This document shows, one piece after another, positions 11,633-24,200 of a stretch of DNA of 64,000 bases. Source of the stretch: Monomorium pharaonis (lineage: Eukaryota > Arthropoda > Insecta > Hymenoptera > Formicidae); NCBI RefSeq assembly GCF_013373865.1, contig NC_050474.1:356001-420000 (forward strand), given 5' to 3'. A program made the translations under genes and the position numbers. A model generated the notes under the pieces. That model had not been told where the DNA came from. It did not search any database and saw nothing but the letters and a program-made list of their open reading frames with translations. The stretch's first letter is position 1; each line of letters starts with the position of its first letter.

Positions 11633-12175
11633 TTTAAATTTTTATTCATGTCTTTAGACAGAAGATTGTACTTGACGATTAGCAAGACTATTCACACACT
11701 ATTTTCTTCCTCCTAATAATGTATCTGGAGTCATTAAGAGGATACTTATATCAAAATACTTATGTAAAGACAAATCGATATGTGCCATATGTAGAGCATA
11801 TGTTAACCATTTACATTTTCGTGATAACTCGATGGATTTTTTAAAATAAAGACTGTACCTGATTATATATTTACAATAAGATAATGCCAAGTATATTTTC
11901 CATTAGAGAATAATGGCTCCTTTCTATCGATAGTGTGAAAAGAGTCACTCTTGGGAAGGCACTATATGCATTTCTGAACTTACTAAGTATAGCATTTATA
12001 TTTAATAACAAAGTTTTGTACAAAGGAATTGTTCGTCCTTCTGCAAAACGTATGGTGCATGTTGTACAATGTATATAAATTGCAACCCTATCATTGATAT
12101 TCTGAAGATTGTGAGAAGTTTTACTTGAGTATACACATACAATTTACGAAAACAAGAGCTTAATACTTAATTACA
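11633..12175. other. Convergent 3' ends of the SNX19-like gene and SEM1
   Basis: AT-rich sequence between two converging genes. It should hold the 3' UTR of the SNX gene (for example AATAAA near 11846) and the cleavage site of SEM1. No coding exon or RNA gene was recognised. Confidence 0.5.
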
Positions 12176-12181
12176 TTTATT
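12176..12181 (-). terminator. Poly(A) signal of SEM1
   Basis: Minus-strand AATAAA 37 bases past the SEM1 stop codon, the right strand and distance for its polyadenylation. Confidence 0.5.
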
Positions 12182-12217
12182 TATATGCAATAAGATTAAA
12201 TGTACATTACAATATAA

Positions 12218-13167
12218 TTAGTTTTTCTTGGTTGTATCATTTGCAGCTTTCTGTTTCTCTAGCTGTGCTCTGAAATGAATTACAACCAGTAGTAAAGTGA
12301 GTTTTATGTATAACATGTTTGCAGTATATATATATGTACATATCTGTGTTTAACATAATAAGACAAAATAGAATACTGATTTCCAAACGTTATAACGTCT
12401 TATGATTATCTAAAAGTTAAAATAGCATAATCTTTATTTTGTAAGTTGCATTTAACATTTTTTTATCGATCGAATCTTACATTGTTTTCCCCCTTCCTAT
12501 AGATATATGTAAAATTTATTTAAAAAATGGAATAATAGTAAAACATCACTCCAGTTTTAAAGTTAGAGCATCTTTTGTATATAACATTTTGCAATTACAT
12601 TAAAATTTTAACTCTTAGACGGTCGCGAGGGTTTTTCTTAAATCAATTTTGTTTTAGGAAAAAAATTTAAATACATAATTGGATGCAAAATTGATTTCGA
12701 AATGATATGTCTAGCAGCCCTCCTAAGATAAAAAGAGTAATCCTTACTTTTTACGTGTATCGCATTTAGTGGTTTTTTATTGCTAAAATTCTACTTTGTT
12801 TCTTTCCCTTCTCGTATATATGTGGAATTTGTTCAATAAACGAATTTATGACAAATGACTACCTCAATTGTTGATTGAAGTCGTCTTCAACGTCATCGTC
12901 GTCCCAGTTATCCTCCCATACGCTGATGTCATCACCGTCTTCATCTTTTGCGGTCCAATCTAGTTAACAAATTTATTTTAAAAGTTGGGTAAAAAAAAGT
13001 CTGATCACGATTTTCAAACTACTAAATTGTGATTTTTAAGGTTACATCGCACAGTGACTTTGACAAATTAAGAAAAGCGTACCTTCCGCAGGAAATTCCT
13101 CAAATTCATCGTCTTCCTCGAGCAATCCGAGATCGACTTTTGCTTTGTCGTTTTTGTTGTCGGACAT
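12218..13167 (-). CDS. SEM1: 26S proteasome complex subunit SEM1/DSS1
   Basis: Three coding exons on the minus strand, 13083-13167, 12863-12959 and 12218-12269, join in phase to give 77 residues. The protein is strongly acidic: LGLLEEDDEFEEFP near residue 13, then DWTAKDEDGDDISVWEDNWDD and DDVEDDFNQQL, with a short lysine-rich tail ending KKN. The two acidic Trp-containing motifs are the DSS1 hallmark that binds BRCA2, the proteasome lid and TREX-2. Vertebrate DSS1 has 70 residues, so length fits. The family acts in the proteasome lid, homologous recombination and mRNA export. The short exons explain why no single ORF shows the gene. The start is fixed by MSDNK, preceded by its short leader. 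Confidence 0.95.
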
Positions 13168-13419
13168 GTTTGCGAGTTTTTTATACTAAATAATTTTCTA
13201 TGAACTTTGTAATTACACGTTAAAATCCAGGTATCAACTGTACCAAGCACGAGGACTACTGAGGACCACTGAAGACTACTGTTCTGAAAACTCGTTCAGG
13301 TAACAACCTAACTTATCAACTTGTTTTACTTGCTGGATGGATAAATGATATGATTGTTTGAAAACACGGTCGATAATGTCATCATTCTTCAATTATCCTC
13401 AAAGATAACATTACAAAAA

Positions 13420-13535
13420 TTGGCCTGTTCTTTTTCGCTGCACTGGTGCAATAAGTTGGAGTGAGAAAAAATATTTTTGTTTTACTCTAACCTGTTGCAC
13501 CAGTGCTGCAGTGCAGCGAAAAAGAACAAACCAAA
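13420..13535. mobile_element. Foldback MITE copy 1 (TIR TTGGCCTGTTCTTTTTCG)
   Basis: The left end reads TTGGCCTGTTCTTTTTCG then CTGCACTGGTGCAA; the right end carries TTGCACCAGTGCTGCAGTG and CGAAAAAGAAC. The two halves pair around an AT-rich centre. A second copy lies at 44246-44370 with the same layout, which shows that this is a dispersed family. It sits just upstream of SEM1. No clear target duplication was resolved. Confidence 0.8.
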
Positions 13536-14499
13536 TGTGTCGTTGGCTGGCTGCCATCTTTAAGAAATATCCTGTCGATTTCTATTTTTCCAGTGTTAAT
13601 CAGGATGAAGATGGATTTCTCGCATAATTTCGAAAAACATTCCACATTTGTCGACAGCCCCTATAGGTATGCAGACATCCATGCAAATGCACGAGATGCG
13701 ACATGACGTAAATAGTGTGTACCTCAGGATCACCGGATATCCTTTCGACCGCAACTTCCTCGATCAAGACTTTCTCTTCGAAGAAAAGTGTGTGAGAAGA
13801 TTACAAAGCATCGTATACTTCCAGCTTTTAATACATTTTATATTCCTAACAGTAACCGAGCTTCAGATTAAAATTCTGTCAGAACAAGAGTATAAGATCG
13901 CTCACTGAAGAATATAATCTTTCTACCTTTTTGCCTTTGGAGTATATAGTTAATTGGAATCTGTTATTCGAGCGTTAGTACATTCCATCCCACTTAGGTC
14001 ATCGATGATTCTTGCTAAATTTTCCGTCCAAGTCGTTTGATTTCGACTACAGAGCGAAATATATATAATTAATTATAAAGTAATTTTTCTGACAAGCGTA
14101 AACATAATTATTATGGAATATACTAATGATTCATTAAGTTTCTTTATAATAATATAGTAATTCCTGTAGTTTTTATTGCATTGTAACAAATGCATATTTT
14201 ACTTGACAAATATAATAATAAATACTAACAATAAAAGTGCGGTGGATCACTGATGACCTACACAACATAGATGATGATTGATTCATTTAAAGCAAACATG
14301 GCACACGTTAAGCAAAAACTAATTATGGAAACTTGTAGATATGCCAGGATCAAAGAAATCAGAAGGAATCGATAGGAGTCCAAAGTTAGTTCAGTTAGTT
14401 GTGTGAAGGACCGAGGTGGAACAGTAGCCAGGCTGTGTGCCAGAAGAGGACAGTTGCTCTGAGAGGGACTCACCTGTTTCACAACCTGTGTGACGTCGC
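13536..14499. other. Spacer between SEM1 and bark 5' region with an unexplained short ORF pair
   Basis: A mixed-composition stretch holds two overlapping plus-strand ORFs (about 13604-13706 and 13648-13908) that I do not recognise. After 13910 the sequence is AT-rich and shows nothing coding. A weakly supported transcript divergent from SEM1 is possible. Confidence 0.35.
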
Positions 14500-15163
14500 G
14501 TCACGTGACCAGTTCGACGGCACGACTGTAGTAGGTATAGCGTAGCGTCAGCACGCTACCAACAAGCACACCATGGCGACCGCGGTAGTAACCGTAGTGT
14601 TCGTACTGCCTCTGTGAGGGACGGCGACGGGAGTTGCGTAAGGAGTGAGACCTCGGCGGAGAGTGCGCGTACAAAACGCACAAAACGCGACAGTGACAAA
14701 ACCGCGCCCACAATTCCACGAAGGAGTTTGGCTCCAGATGGGGATGAGACTTGGTACCGCGACGATCGACGATCGACGACGACGGCGGCATCGCGTCGCC
14801 GCCGCGACCGAGAGGCTTTAGCGGATTCCACGAATGATCGATCGATCGATCGATCGGCGTCATCGGCAATGATCCACAAAGATCAGTCTGTACGTCCCGT
14901 CTACGTCAAGACCGAACGTATCGATCTCTATCAGAATTGAAATTTAAAAAACGACGAACGAGTGTGTAGGCGAGGTGCTGCGTCACGGAAAACGCGGCGG
15001 AAACGACCGCGCTCGCGCGATTTATCTTAAAACGAGAGGAATCTTGAAGCGGAGCGCGAAATAACGGCTGCGTTCTGCCGCCGCCGTCCCTCGCGCTTAA
15101 ACGAGCGAGGGTTAACGCTCGAATTTGAACCCTCCTCTTGAGGTACACGCGTGTCTTTCTTTG
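14500..15163 (+). promoter_or_regulatory. GC-rich promoter and probable noncoding first exon of bark
   Basis: CpG-rich sequence with runs such as GATCGATCGATC at about 14837 and several chance ORFs on both strands. It ends near a strong donor, TTG|GTAAGT at 15163/15164. The next good acceptor, a pyrimidine tract then cag at about 16161-16163, leads into the leader exon that holds the Bark ATG. The promoter and exon assignment is inferred from composition and splice-site quality. Confidence 0.5.
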
Positions 15164-16255
15164 GTAAGTCGTCGAAGGTGGCTTCCACCCGCGTCCCCTA
15201 GCTCTGTGATCGTCGTGTCGCGTCGCGTCACGTCGCTTCGCTTCGCTTCGATTCACACGACACACACGTGCGTGAAGGGCGCGATGTGATGAGTGGTTGT
15301 ACGCGGTGAACAGTGGTGAATGGTCAGAACGCGATGAGAATTTAAACGAGCGGCCAACGTTACCGAATCGGCTCTCGTTACAAAGTTTCTCCAAGGAATT
15401 TGACTTTATTGTTGTCACAGTAAAAGTTTCCTGTTAAATTTAACACGTTTTACATTTCTCTCATGTTAACACTAGATGAATGTTAGAGAGTAATATAAAT
15501 ATCATGTAAAAAAATATTTTGACAAAATTTTAAATCAAATTATGAGGAGGTATGTTTTCTCAGGGAAAACATTCAATACGAAAAGTGAAATTAAGCGAGA
15601 TCGGATTTGCACCAAGGAGTAATTAATTCCAAATTTATCGGATTTTTTTAAATTCCTTTTATTTGTTACATTAGAAAGACTTTTGTTGACAATTATTTTA
15701 CCAATTATCAATTTCATATATTTTTGGAAGCTTGTTTTCGGAAAATAATATTCGAGCGATACGAACAATCGTCTTCCAAAGCTCTCGTGCCTGGGCTCGC
15801 TGTCCAGTGAAAGTATCAGATGTTGCGCGGCATGAAGAGGAAAGATGTTCTGACTCACACGCGAATCGGATCGACGGATGACGCGTTCGCGAATTGGTCG
15901 ACGATAAGCGGATGATTCTAGCAACGACGGCTTCGTAAACGCCAAGTGCATTTTTGTTTTGTGCGCACGTGTGTTCGCGTGCGTAATGCTCGTAAGTACG
16001 TACTAGTAAGTGTGTACCCGCTCGTCTTGAAGGCCGTAAACGTGTATCGAAAAGTAGCATGAAAACGCAGAAGCGAATTCTTTACGCTAAAATGTCAAAC
16101 ACCCTAATTATCAATTCTTCTTGAACGTTACATCTCAAGAGTGTACATACATTTCCCTTTCAGATTTAATAATAAGATCGAGGACTACGGCGGAGATTAG
16201 ATTCTGTATCTAGTGAGTGTTTCATTGGCGACTTGAATCGCCTGACATCGAAAGC
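15164..16255 (+). other. Leader intron and 5' UTR of bark
   Basis: If the first exon ends at 15163, this is an intron of about 1 kb followed by roughly 90 bases of 5' UTR from 16164. Minus-strand ORFs in 14.9-16.1 kb have no recognisable domain and overlap the CpG-rich leader, so I treat them as chance. Confidence 0.4.
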
Positions 16256-17535
16256 ATGTGCCGAGGAATGCAACGATTGTGCTGTGTTACGCTGTCGATC
16301 CTGGCCGTTCTAGCCGGAGCCCGGCCGGACAACAGATACGAGCAAACAGATACGTCGATTTACTACACGGAACCGACAACACTAATAAACGCTACCAGGA
16401 TGGTAAGCAACAATTGGAACAACGGTGGTCTTCATGAGCTGCACGGTGGCCACATTATCCGTGGTCAGAGATTGCTGTCGAGATCGAAGAGCCCTTACTT
16501 GCTACGAGAAGACTTGTTCGTCGAGAAGGACGGCGAGCTTGTTATAGAGTCCGGCGTGGAGATTCGCTTCGGCCCGATGATCGGCATTACCGTCCGCGGT
16601 ATTATAACTGCGAAGGTAATAATCCGTAAGAATTGCAATAGTCTCTAAAAAGTGGAGTACACGCTTCCCTGGAGAAAGTCAGGCTTTGTTTTCTCGCGAC
16701 GAGAAAACAAAGATGATTGTCCTTAAACATCCGCATAAAATATGTCTCTCCACTATTTACTATTATTAAAAAGAGATTTGCCATTAAGATAACATTCTTC
16801 TCAAAATTGTCTTGAATAAATCTTTAAGATTTATCTTTGGAAAGAAATACGATCAAAGGTGCGACAGTTTGCCCAAAGTAGCTTTACTGAAAAATTCGCC
16901 GATGATGTTGATGAATACTTTGCACCTAATGCTAATACCTTATCGCACATTGTTACTCTTGCTCCAGGGTGAATTCTGATAAACATCGTACGAATAGTCT
17001 CGCACGCTGTGAAGATCAGTGGCGCCGCACGTCGCGGTGCGCAAGCGGTAGATTTTTCGACCGTTACTTTTGTTTGCTAATGGTGCTCCATTGAGGATAT
17101 AGGATAATACAGGATCTGAAGGAATGCGTTTTCGCACAGCGGGTCACTCTCGGGAGTATGTCTTGGTTTGTGTCTTTAAAGAGTTCTATTAAATTATTCG
17201 GTCTCCAGTTCAGTTAAAACTATGTTTTGAAACATAAAACTGAACTCTGATCCTCACTCTCTGTAGACATATGTACATTTGTATTTCGTTTTTTATTATT
17301 TATTTTTATTTATGCGTAATTTTTTTAAATATTTTATGAAAAGAAATCTAAAGTATGAGAAAGATTACTTCACTTTTATTGGATATGCGCAGGGTATATT
17401 AATGCGAGTGTAAATAATTGCAGACGGCATCTTTACTGTTGCAAAGAATATCGATGGGCGTGTACGTGTGTATATACGACGTTGAATGGACATGACTCAC
17501 TGCAGCATGCAACTGTGCACGTGTTGCTACATACA

Positions 17536-17580
<45 letters not shown>

Positions 17581-19454
17581 GACTTGGAGGAAAATTGCGT
17601 TCCTAGAATGCCGTGAATTGCGAGTCTAGCGAAATTTCGACTTTATGCCTAAAAAATTCAAGTTAAAATCTTACAGTGTATTATTATCTGCAATGTAATA
17701 AAACGCTACCCAAGCCCACTGAGGGCTCAGTTATATCGTCATTTACGTTGAGAATCGATAGCGCCGTTGATACCGTTAACTGATAATGAGCTTAGAGTCA
17801 TACCAACTTTGTTATCAGCAAAGTTTTATAATTATTTAGAAAAGAATGAATAGTGCGAGATATATGGAAGAACAATTCATAATTATAGCTCCTGTGTGTC
17901 ATAATAATAATAACTGTACGAAACAAGTACGAAATTTAATGCTTGATGTCTTTAATATATATGTAATTTTCTAAAAATTATCTTTGATAGAAATTTTTTA
18001 AGAATTTATCACATTTTGTTTAGAATTTCTATATAAATTTCAAATTTTATTCTAATATTTCTATACAATTTCTATATTAAATATAAAAGTTACAAGAGTT
18101 ATACAGTAATCTCGCAAGTTCTTTTAAATACTTGAAATTTTATCTCTGTAAAATGAATCCTCTCGCGTATTTGTGGTAATCTTACACTCTTGCTCGCGCC
18201 CGGTTTTAATTCATTTTTCCGGTGTGATTATAATCGCCATAACTGTCGAATATCTCTACTTTGGTTGGATGCACGTTACGGACTACTTGTCGATGTTTGC
18301 TGACGATTTATCGTCCCTTTTTACCAATGAGTTGAATCATCTGTCTAGTTTCCTTTTACGAGGAGCGATTAAAATCAAAAGTAATCGTTGTTTGAGAAAC
18401 CAACGGTGATATCGTGAATTTCATTAAATGTCAGCGACAAAATAAAATGTTTGTAACAATTAATCGCGAACAATTGAAGGAAACATTTTTTTATTTTTAT
18501 ATTAAATGTTTTATTTTTAAATTATCTAAAAAGTCTGTTATAATATTAAGCAATTTTTTTAAGATATAATTTTCTGTCCGATATTTTTTTCTCAACTCAT
18601 GAAAATTATTGAATAATGAGAATGTGTATTTTTTAAATATTCTTATCTATAAATAAACTTAATTAATTAGTACAATATTTAATTTCAAAAATAAAAACTG
18701 AAGAATCTCCTTTTTTCTGTATGTGAAAAGTGATTTAATTTATATTTAAAAATTGGAAAAATTATTTTTTTTTATTATAAGAATTTCAAAAAAATTTTTG
18801 ATTAGGATTTAATCGCTTATGTTTCATAGAAAAAAATAACGATAGAGTAATATCAGTTATTTTACTGTAAAGTTTTTGTTTAATAAAAACAAAGGCAGAA
18901 ATAATTTTGCGAAACAAAGAGCAAAACGTGCTTTACTCCAGTCTAGTTAATGTAATCATGAAAGAATGCAAACCGACGGGTGTGCGACAGGAAAGAGATC
19001 CTTTCGCGCGCGGAGCGGAGGACACCCGTTGACCGGAAACGCCACGGACACGCGAACATCATTGCTTTTATTTTGTTGCATTATTGGTGTGGACGTATCG
19101 GCAAAATAGCACTCGTACCTATGCGTTAATGCTTTTAACAAGTGTTATTAGGTGTTATCTTGTTGCTATTTTAATTGCGAGTTACGTTGTACGTAGTAAT
19201 TTTAAAGAGGGCACGCGCACTCAACAGATTCTACAACACACTGTGATCACGAAATTATTTTACTTAAAAGACTAAATTTCTAAATGAAATTTCTAAATTA
19301 AATACATATTTAAATAATTTGTCATTATTACTAATGGCAAAAGAGTTGAAACGGCTGAGTCATAAATTTTCAAAAATAATGCGAAATCAATAGTTTCTTT
19401 ATATCGAAAAAGGGAGCTAAAAGATCGTGTACATTCTCAGTTTTAAAGATATTT

Positions 19455-19523
<69 letters not shown>

Positions 19524-21195
19524 AGGGGGGAGAGTTAATCATTAATTCACTAATAAACATTTTAACCGATGACCTGTTATTTATATCTCTAAGAAGTTAT
19601 CCGATGCTGCTATTACTTAATAAAGAAAACATTTTTAAAAAGCGAGCGAACAGTTGTTCTAATCTCTGTAAATGGATATCCGCACCGTTTCTGCCGGCCG
19701 GTGTCAGTCATCGAGGGGTCTGCAGAAAGCACTAATCGGATAATTAAGAACGGGATGCGAACAACGTGTATACCGTACGGCTGAGTGATTCAGCGGCGGC
19801 ATCGCCTCTAATGCTCTAAGCGATGCGTTTCAGGTCACGCGTCAACCGTCGGTTCTTGCCCTCATGCGATTGACCCACGACCTCAGTAATCCTCTTATAG
19901 ACTCTACGTAGTACCGAGACCTTCGGCACCGCTCTTGGCACGGATCAAACGGCGCTGCTGAAATTTTTCGGCCTATAATACGTGAGTCTATAAAAGGACA
20001 AAAGTTAAATCGAGCGAAAATAATTCGCAGTTTGGATTGAGCACCTGTAATCTTTTATATATTAGTGAGATAACATGTTGAATTTGTGTGTATGTGTGTG
20101 TGTATGTGTTTTGTTATAATCTATGATTCTTTTTGGGGGAATTGGTCATTTTAACGCGATTTTAACTTACTTTTAACACAAGATTTTATTTAACATTTTT
20201 TAATGATTGTTAATTCTGTTTAAAGGGTGAACCACACGCGCCAATCTTGCTGAGCGCAGCGGAAGTGGAAACGCAAGTTCCAACTCTTCGAACATCGTCT
20301 ACGATACGCCTTGTTGACGGACCGAGTCCGCTAGTTGGAAGGCTACAACTCTTTCATCAAGGTGCCTGGCGTTCCGTCTGCACGAACTCGCGAAAGTACG
20401 TAGTCAGTGAATGTAACCGACAACAATGAAGATACTGGTGCAGATATTTTATGCGAATCTCGTTTATGTTACAGCTGGACTCGTGCGGACTTGGAAACAG
20501 CATGTCGTCAACTCGGTTATCAGGGCGGACAATGGTGGTCATGGATCGACAGACAATGGCCCGCCAACCCGCGTCTTCTTTACGAAGAACCAGGTTGTCG
20601 TGGCACCGAGCCCTCGCTGACTACCTGTGAGCGTTGGTCAGAAAGAGAATTGGGCGCCGGTGTTTGCGGTAAGTGTTTGCAGATTTCTCTGGCATCTTTT
20701 TCTATGTTAGTGTTTTTTTCAAAGTTTCAAAGTATTGAGAAAGAATCTTATTATAAACATTGTAATAAAGTAGAATTTTATTGCTTCAACATATACATTG
20801 CCAAAAAGGGACTTGGTTATTACAATGTTCACTATAAACATTGTAATATAAAGTTTACATTATTTTTAATTATTAAATGAAATAAATTTACGCCTCCGTT
20901 GTGATAAATAAATTATACATATTGTGATAATTGGGATTAATTGTGATAACATTCGATTTTAATCTATTGATCTAACATTTTATAGATTATCATCCGGATC
21001 TGGGCATTTCTTGTTTGCCTCGCCATGACGGTGCGACTAAGGCAACCAAGCATTGGCGAGGGATACGTTTCGAAGATGCAATATACTATAAAGCGCTTAT
21101 TCAACAGAATACGCTTTACGTGCGTCGATCGCGATCCACTTTGCGGAACACGGTGATCGAGTGAGTACTTTCGATAAAACATTGATCAATTTTAT

Positions 21196-21244
<49 letters not shown>

Positions 21245-24200
21245 CTATTTTTATTCTGCAAATAGATATGCTGGGACCGGGAGGGAGTACAACATAACAT
21301 CGGCTATTCACGTGGAAGGGGTGCCACCGAGAATGGAATCGATCTCTGTTCTTCACTCTGCTCTGACAGGTATTAACGTCACCACATCCGACGCCTCTGT
21401 TGTGATAAATAATTGTACTGTTCAGTACAACAGAGGTAAGACGCAATCTCATTCATTTTCTTTTCATTTATGACATTTTAATATTCTATTTATAAATGTA
21501 TAACCTGTTAATTAATATGTAAATTATTATGTATTCATTTCAGGATACGGAATTTATATAAATAGTTCGGCCGGCATGGCGTATATCAATAACTGCACGG
21601 TGTTAGAGAATGGAGCAGACGGGATAAAGTATGTGCATGCCGACGAGCGACCAGATGACAAGCTCGATCGTAATGATGTGTACGACCTGTGTACTTTTCC
21701 TACAACGGCCAGTCAGACCTTCCCCGTTACTATATCTATGGAGCAGAATAAATACGCGCCTAATGTAAAACGATGTCCACAAGTGAGTACCATGTTTATC
21801 ACTAGTGAAAGTAATATATTGCACATAATAAAACTAGTGAAAGTAATATAATTTGCACAAAATTTTAGTAAGGATGTTAATTAATAATGAATAATTATTA
21901 TTCAGCACATCTTTACAAGGCCGGGTCATGTCCTGACGGTGCATTTTTTGCAAATGAAAACGGACAGGAATGACAGCGCTGTTATAAAAGTTTACGACGG
22001 TTTAAGCGGAGCGGACAGACTCTTGGCCAGCGTCAAAGTCAGGAATGGGACGTTACCGCAGAGTGTGACTTCGACGCATCAAAATCTCTTCGTGAAGTTT
22101 ATCGCTGAATCCCGAACGAACACAATCGTGTTCGTGCGAGTGTCGTCAGGTTACAGTAAGTCTAATGAAAATTTACATGCTTTCTTTATATAAAAGATAT
22201 TCAAGGAGATTTTTTTTTTTCTTATAGAGAAAACGTATGATCTTAATGTGACCGGCAGTGTAATAACGGGTAATAATGGCCGCGGTATTATCGTGGAGAA
22301 ACTAAGATCCGCCTTGCATATCCATGAGACCTCGGTGTCGAATAACGATCACGTGGCGGGCGTGCACGTGTTGGGTGGCGCGATGGACGTTAACATCACC
22401 GACAGTCGTATCTCGTTCAACCAAGGGGACGGCGTTAACATCACTGTTACAGGCGGCAATCGTAATGTGTCGCGCAGCAGTATATCGTCCAACAATGGTT
22501 ACGGTTTTGCAGTGTGGCTAAACGACAGCCTCGCTACCGAATACATACACTTTAATCAATCGACCGTGGTCGAGTATTCGCAGATATTTCGCAATAAGGA
22601 TATTGGCGTTTTGGTAAGTAGAAATGTTTAAATTTTAATTATTACACAGTTGTAATTTTATAACTGATTGTTATAGTATTACTATCCCTGATGAAAAAAA
22701 TTTTTATATGTTTTGTAATATTTTTAAAAATATTTTAAATTTATGAAGATTTCTGAAAAATCTTTATTCAGCATTTATACAATGTGAAATTGGAAAATTC
22801 TAGATTTTTATTCAAATTTATTTTTATTTTGTATTTATATATATAAAAAAATTCTAGAAATTTCGATAAAAGTGAATACATATGATTATCACATTTTTCA
22901 GCATTTCTAAAGCCTTCCTTTCAATTCGTGTAAAAGAATCCGAGAAATTTTATAAAAAGTTATGTAAAAAAAACCTAAAATTTATATAAAAATTCTAACT
23001 TACATAAAGACTAAATTATATAAAGATATAAAGAATTTTAATAAATATTTTCATCAGGAATGTAAGATACATGATTAACAACATTTTTTTATTGACAGAT
23101 CGGTAATTCAACCGGTAATTCATACGTGAACATAACTGGCAATTGGTTCAATACCAGCCTTGAAACGGCATTGCAAGTGGAATCCAGTTGGAGGATGGAC
23201 AATGGATTAATGAAAGTGCAGATCGGGCATAACTCGTTTATAAGAAATGCGAAATTAGGCATCAAACTGAGTCCGGCGCTTAATCTTGACGCTATTATAG
23301 AGTACAATCATTTCAGAGAGCAAGCTACTGGCGCAATTCTGATAAAAAATCCACTTTATGAAGAGTTTAACATTTTACCAGCGGAAATCGTGATTCGACA
23401 TAATGAATTTTACAACAATCGAGGTACTTTTGTGGTCAGCATTGGTTTATCACCTTACAATGATGCGCAAAAGTTATTGTTCACACGAAACTTTCTGCGA
23501 GAAAATCGTGTCCGAGAACTGTTTGATAATGGCAATATGCGAAATGTCAAACTGATACCACGCTCCAGGGTAGCTGCTGTCGTTGTTGTATCTTCGAGCA
23601 ACGTCGAAGTATTCCGTAATATTTTACACAATCCTGAGTCGCCTTATGAGATCGGTTCTCATCTGGAAGATCAAAGTAAAGTTATCAATTGTACCTACAA
23701 TTGGTTAGGATCTGGAGAAGAAAAATGGATATTTGATCGATTATTCCACAGGTAAGTTCCATTACTTTCGTAATATTTTTTTAAATTGCCATAATGAGCA
23801 ATGGCAACGAAACATAATTATAACTTTTTCGATTCAGGAAGGACAGATACAATCTTGCCAAAATTGAGTATTTGCCTTATTTGCTGCATAGCAGCAATCC
23901 TGGCGCGAATACTATCATTCCGAATCCGACATTTGTACCGCAGTTTGTCACGCCTGGCACAAATCTAGTTGGGGGTGAGGTTGATGGTCAGGAGGAATTA
24001 AAAGCTGGAGAGTACATTGTCGAACGTGATATCAATGTGAGACCAGGTGGCAAGCTAATATTGCAACCGGGCGTTACGTTACGCTTTCCACCGGCCGTGG
24101 GTATGATGGTCGCCGGCAAATTCGATGCGCATGGCAAAAAGCCTAGTGATATCTTATTCACTCTTAAAGAGGAACTCGCTCTGTTACCAAATAACGATAC

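Larger units (their letters stand above)
16616..20225 (+). other. First coding intron of bark, 3.6 kb
   Basis: The longest bark intron. Most is AT-rich, but two islands stand out as GC-rich and complex: about 18960-19060 and about 19670-20030. A (GC/GA)n tract lies at 17535-17578 and a (TA)n(GA)n(G)n tract at 19459-19534. No exon joins in phase here. The islands are candidate enhancers. Confidence 0.45.

Noticed and set aside
14500..16060. Long ORFs on both strands upstream of bark
   Set aside because: They overlap each other in CpG-rich sequence, are arginine/serine-rich without domains, and coincide with the inferred bark promoter and leader.
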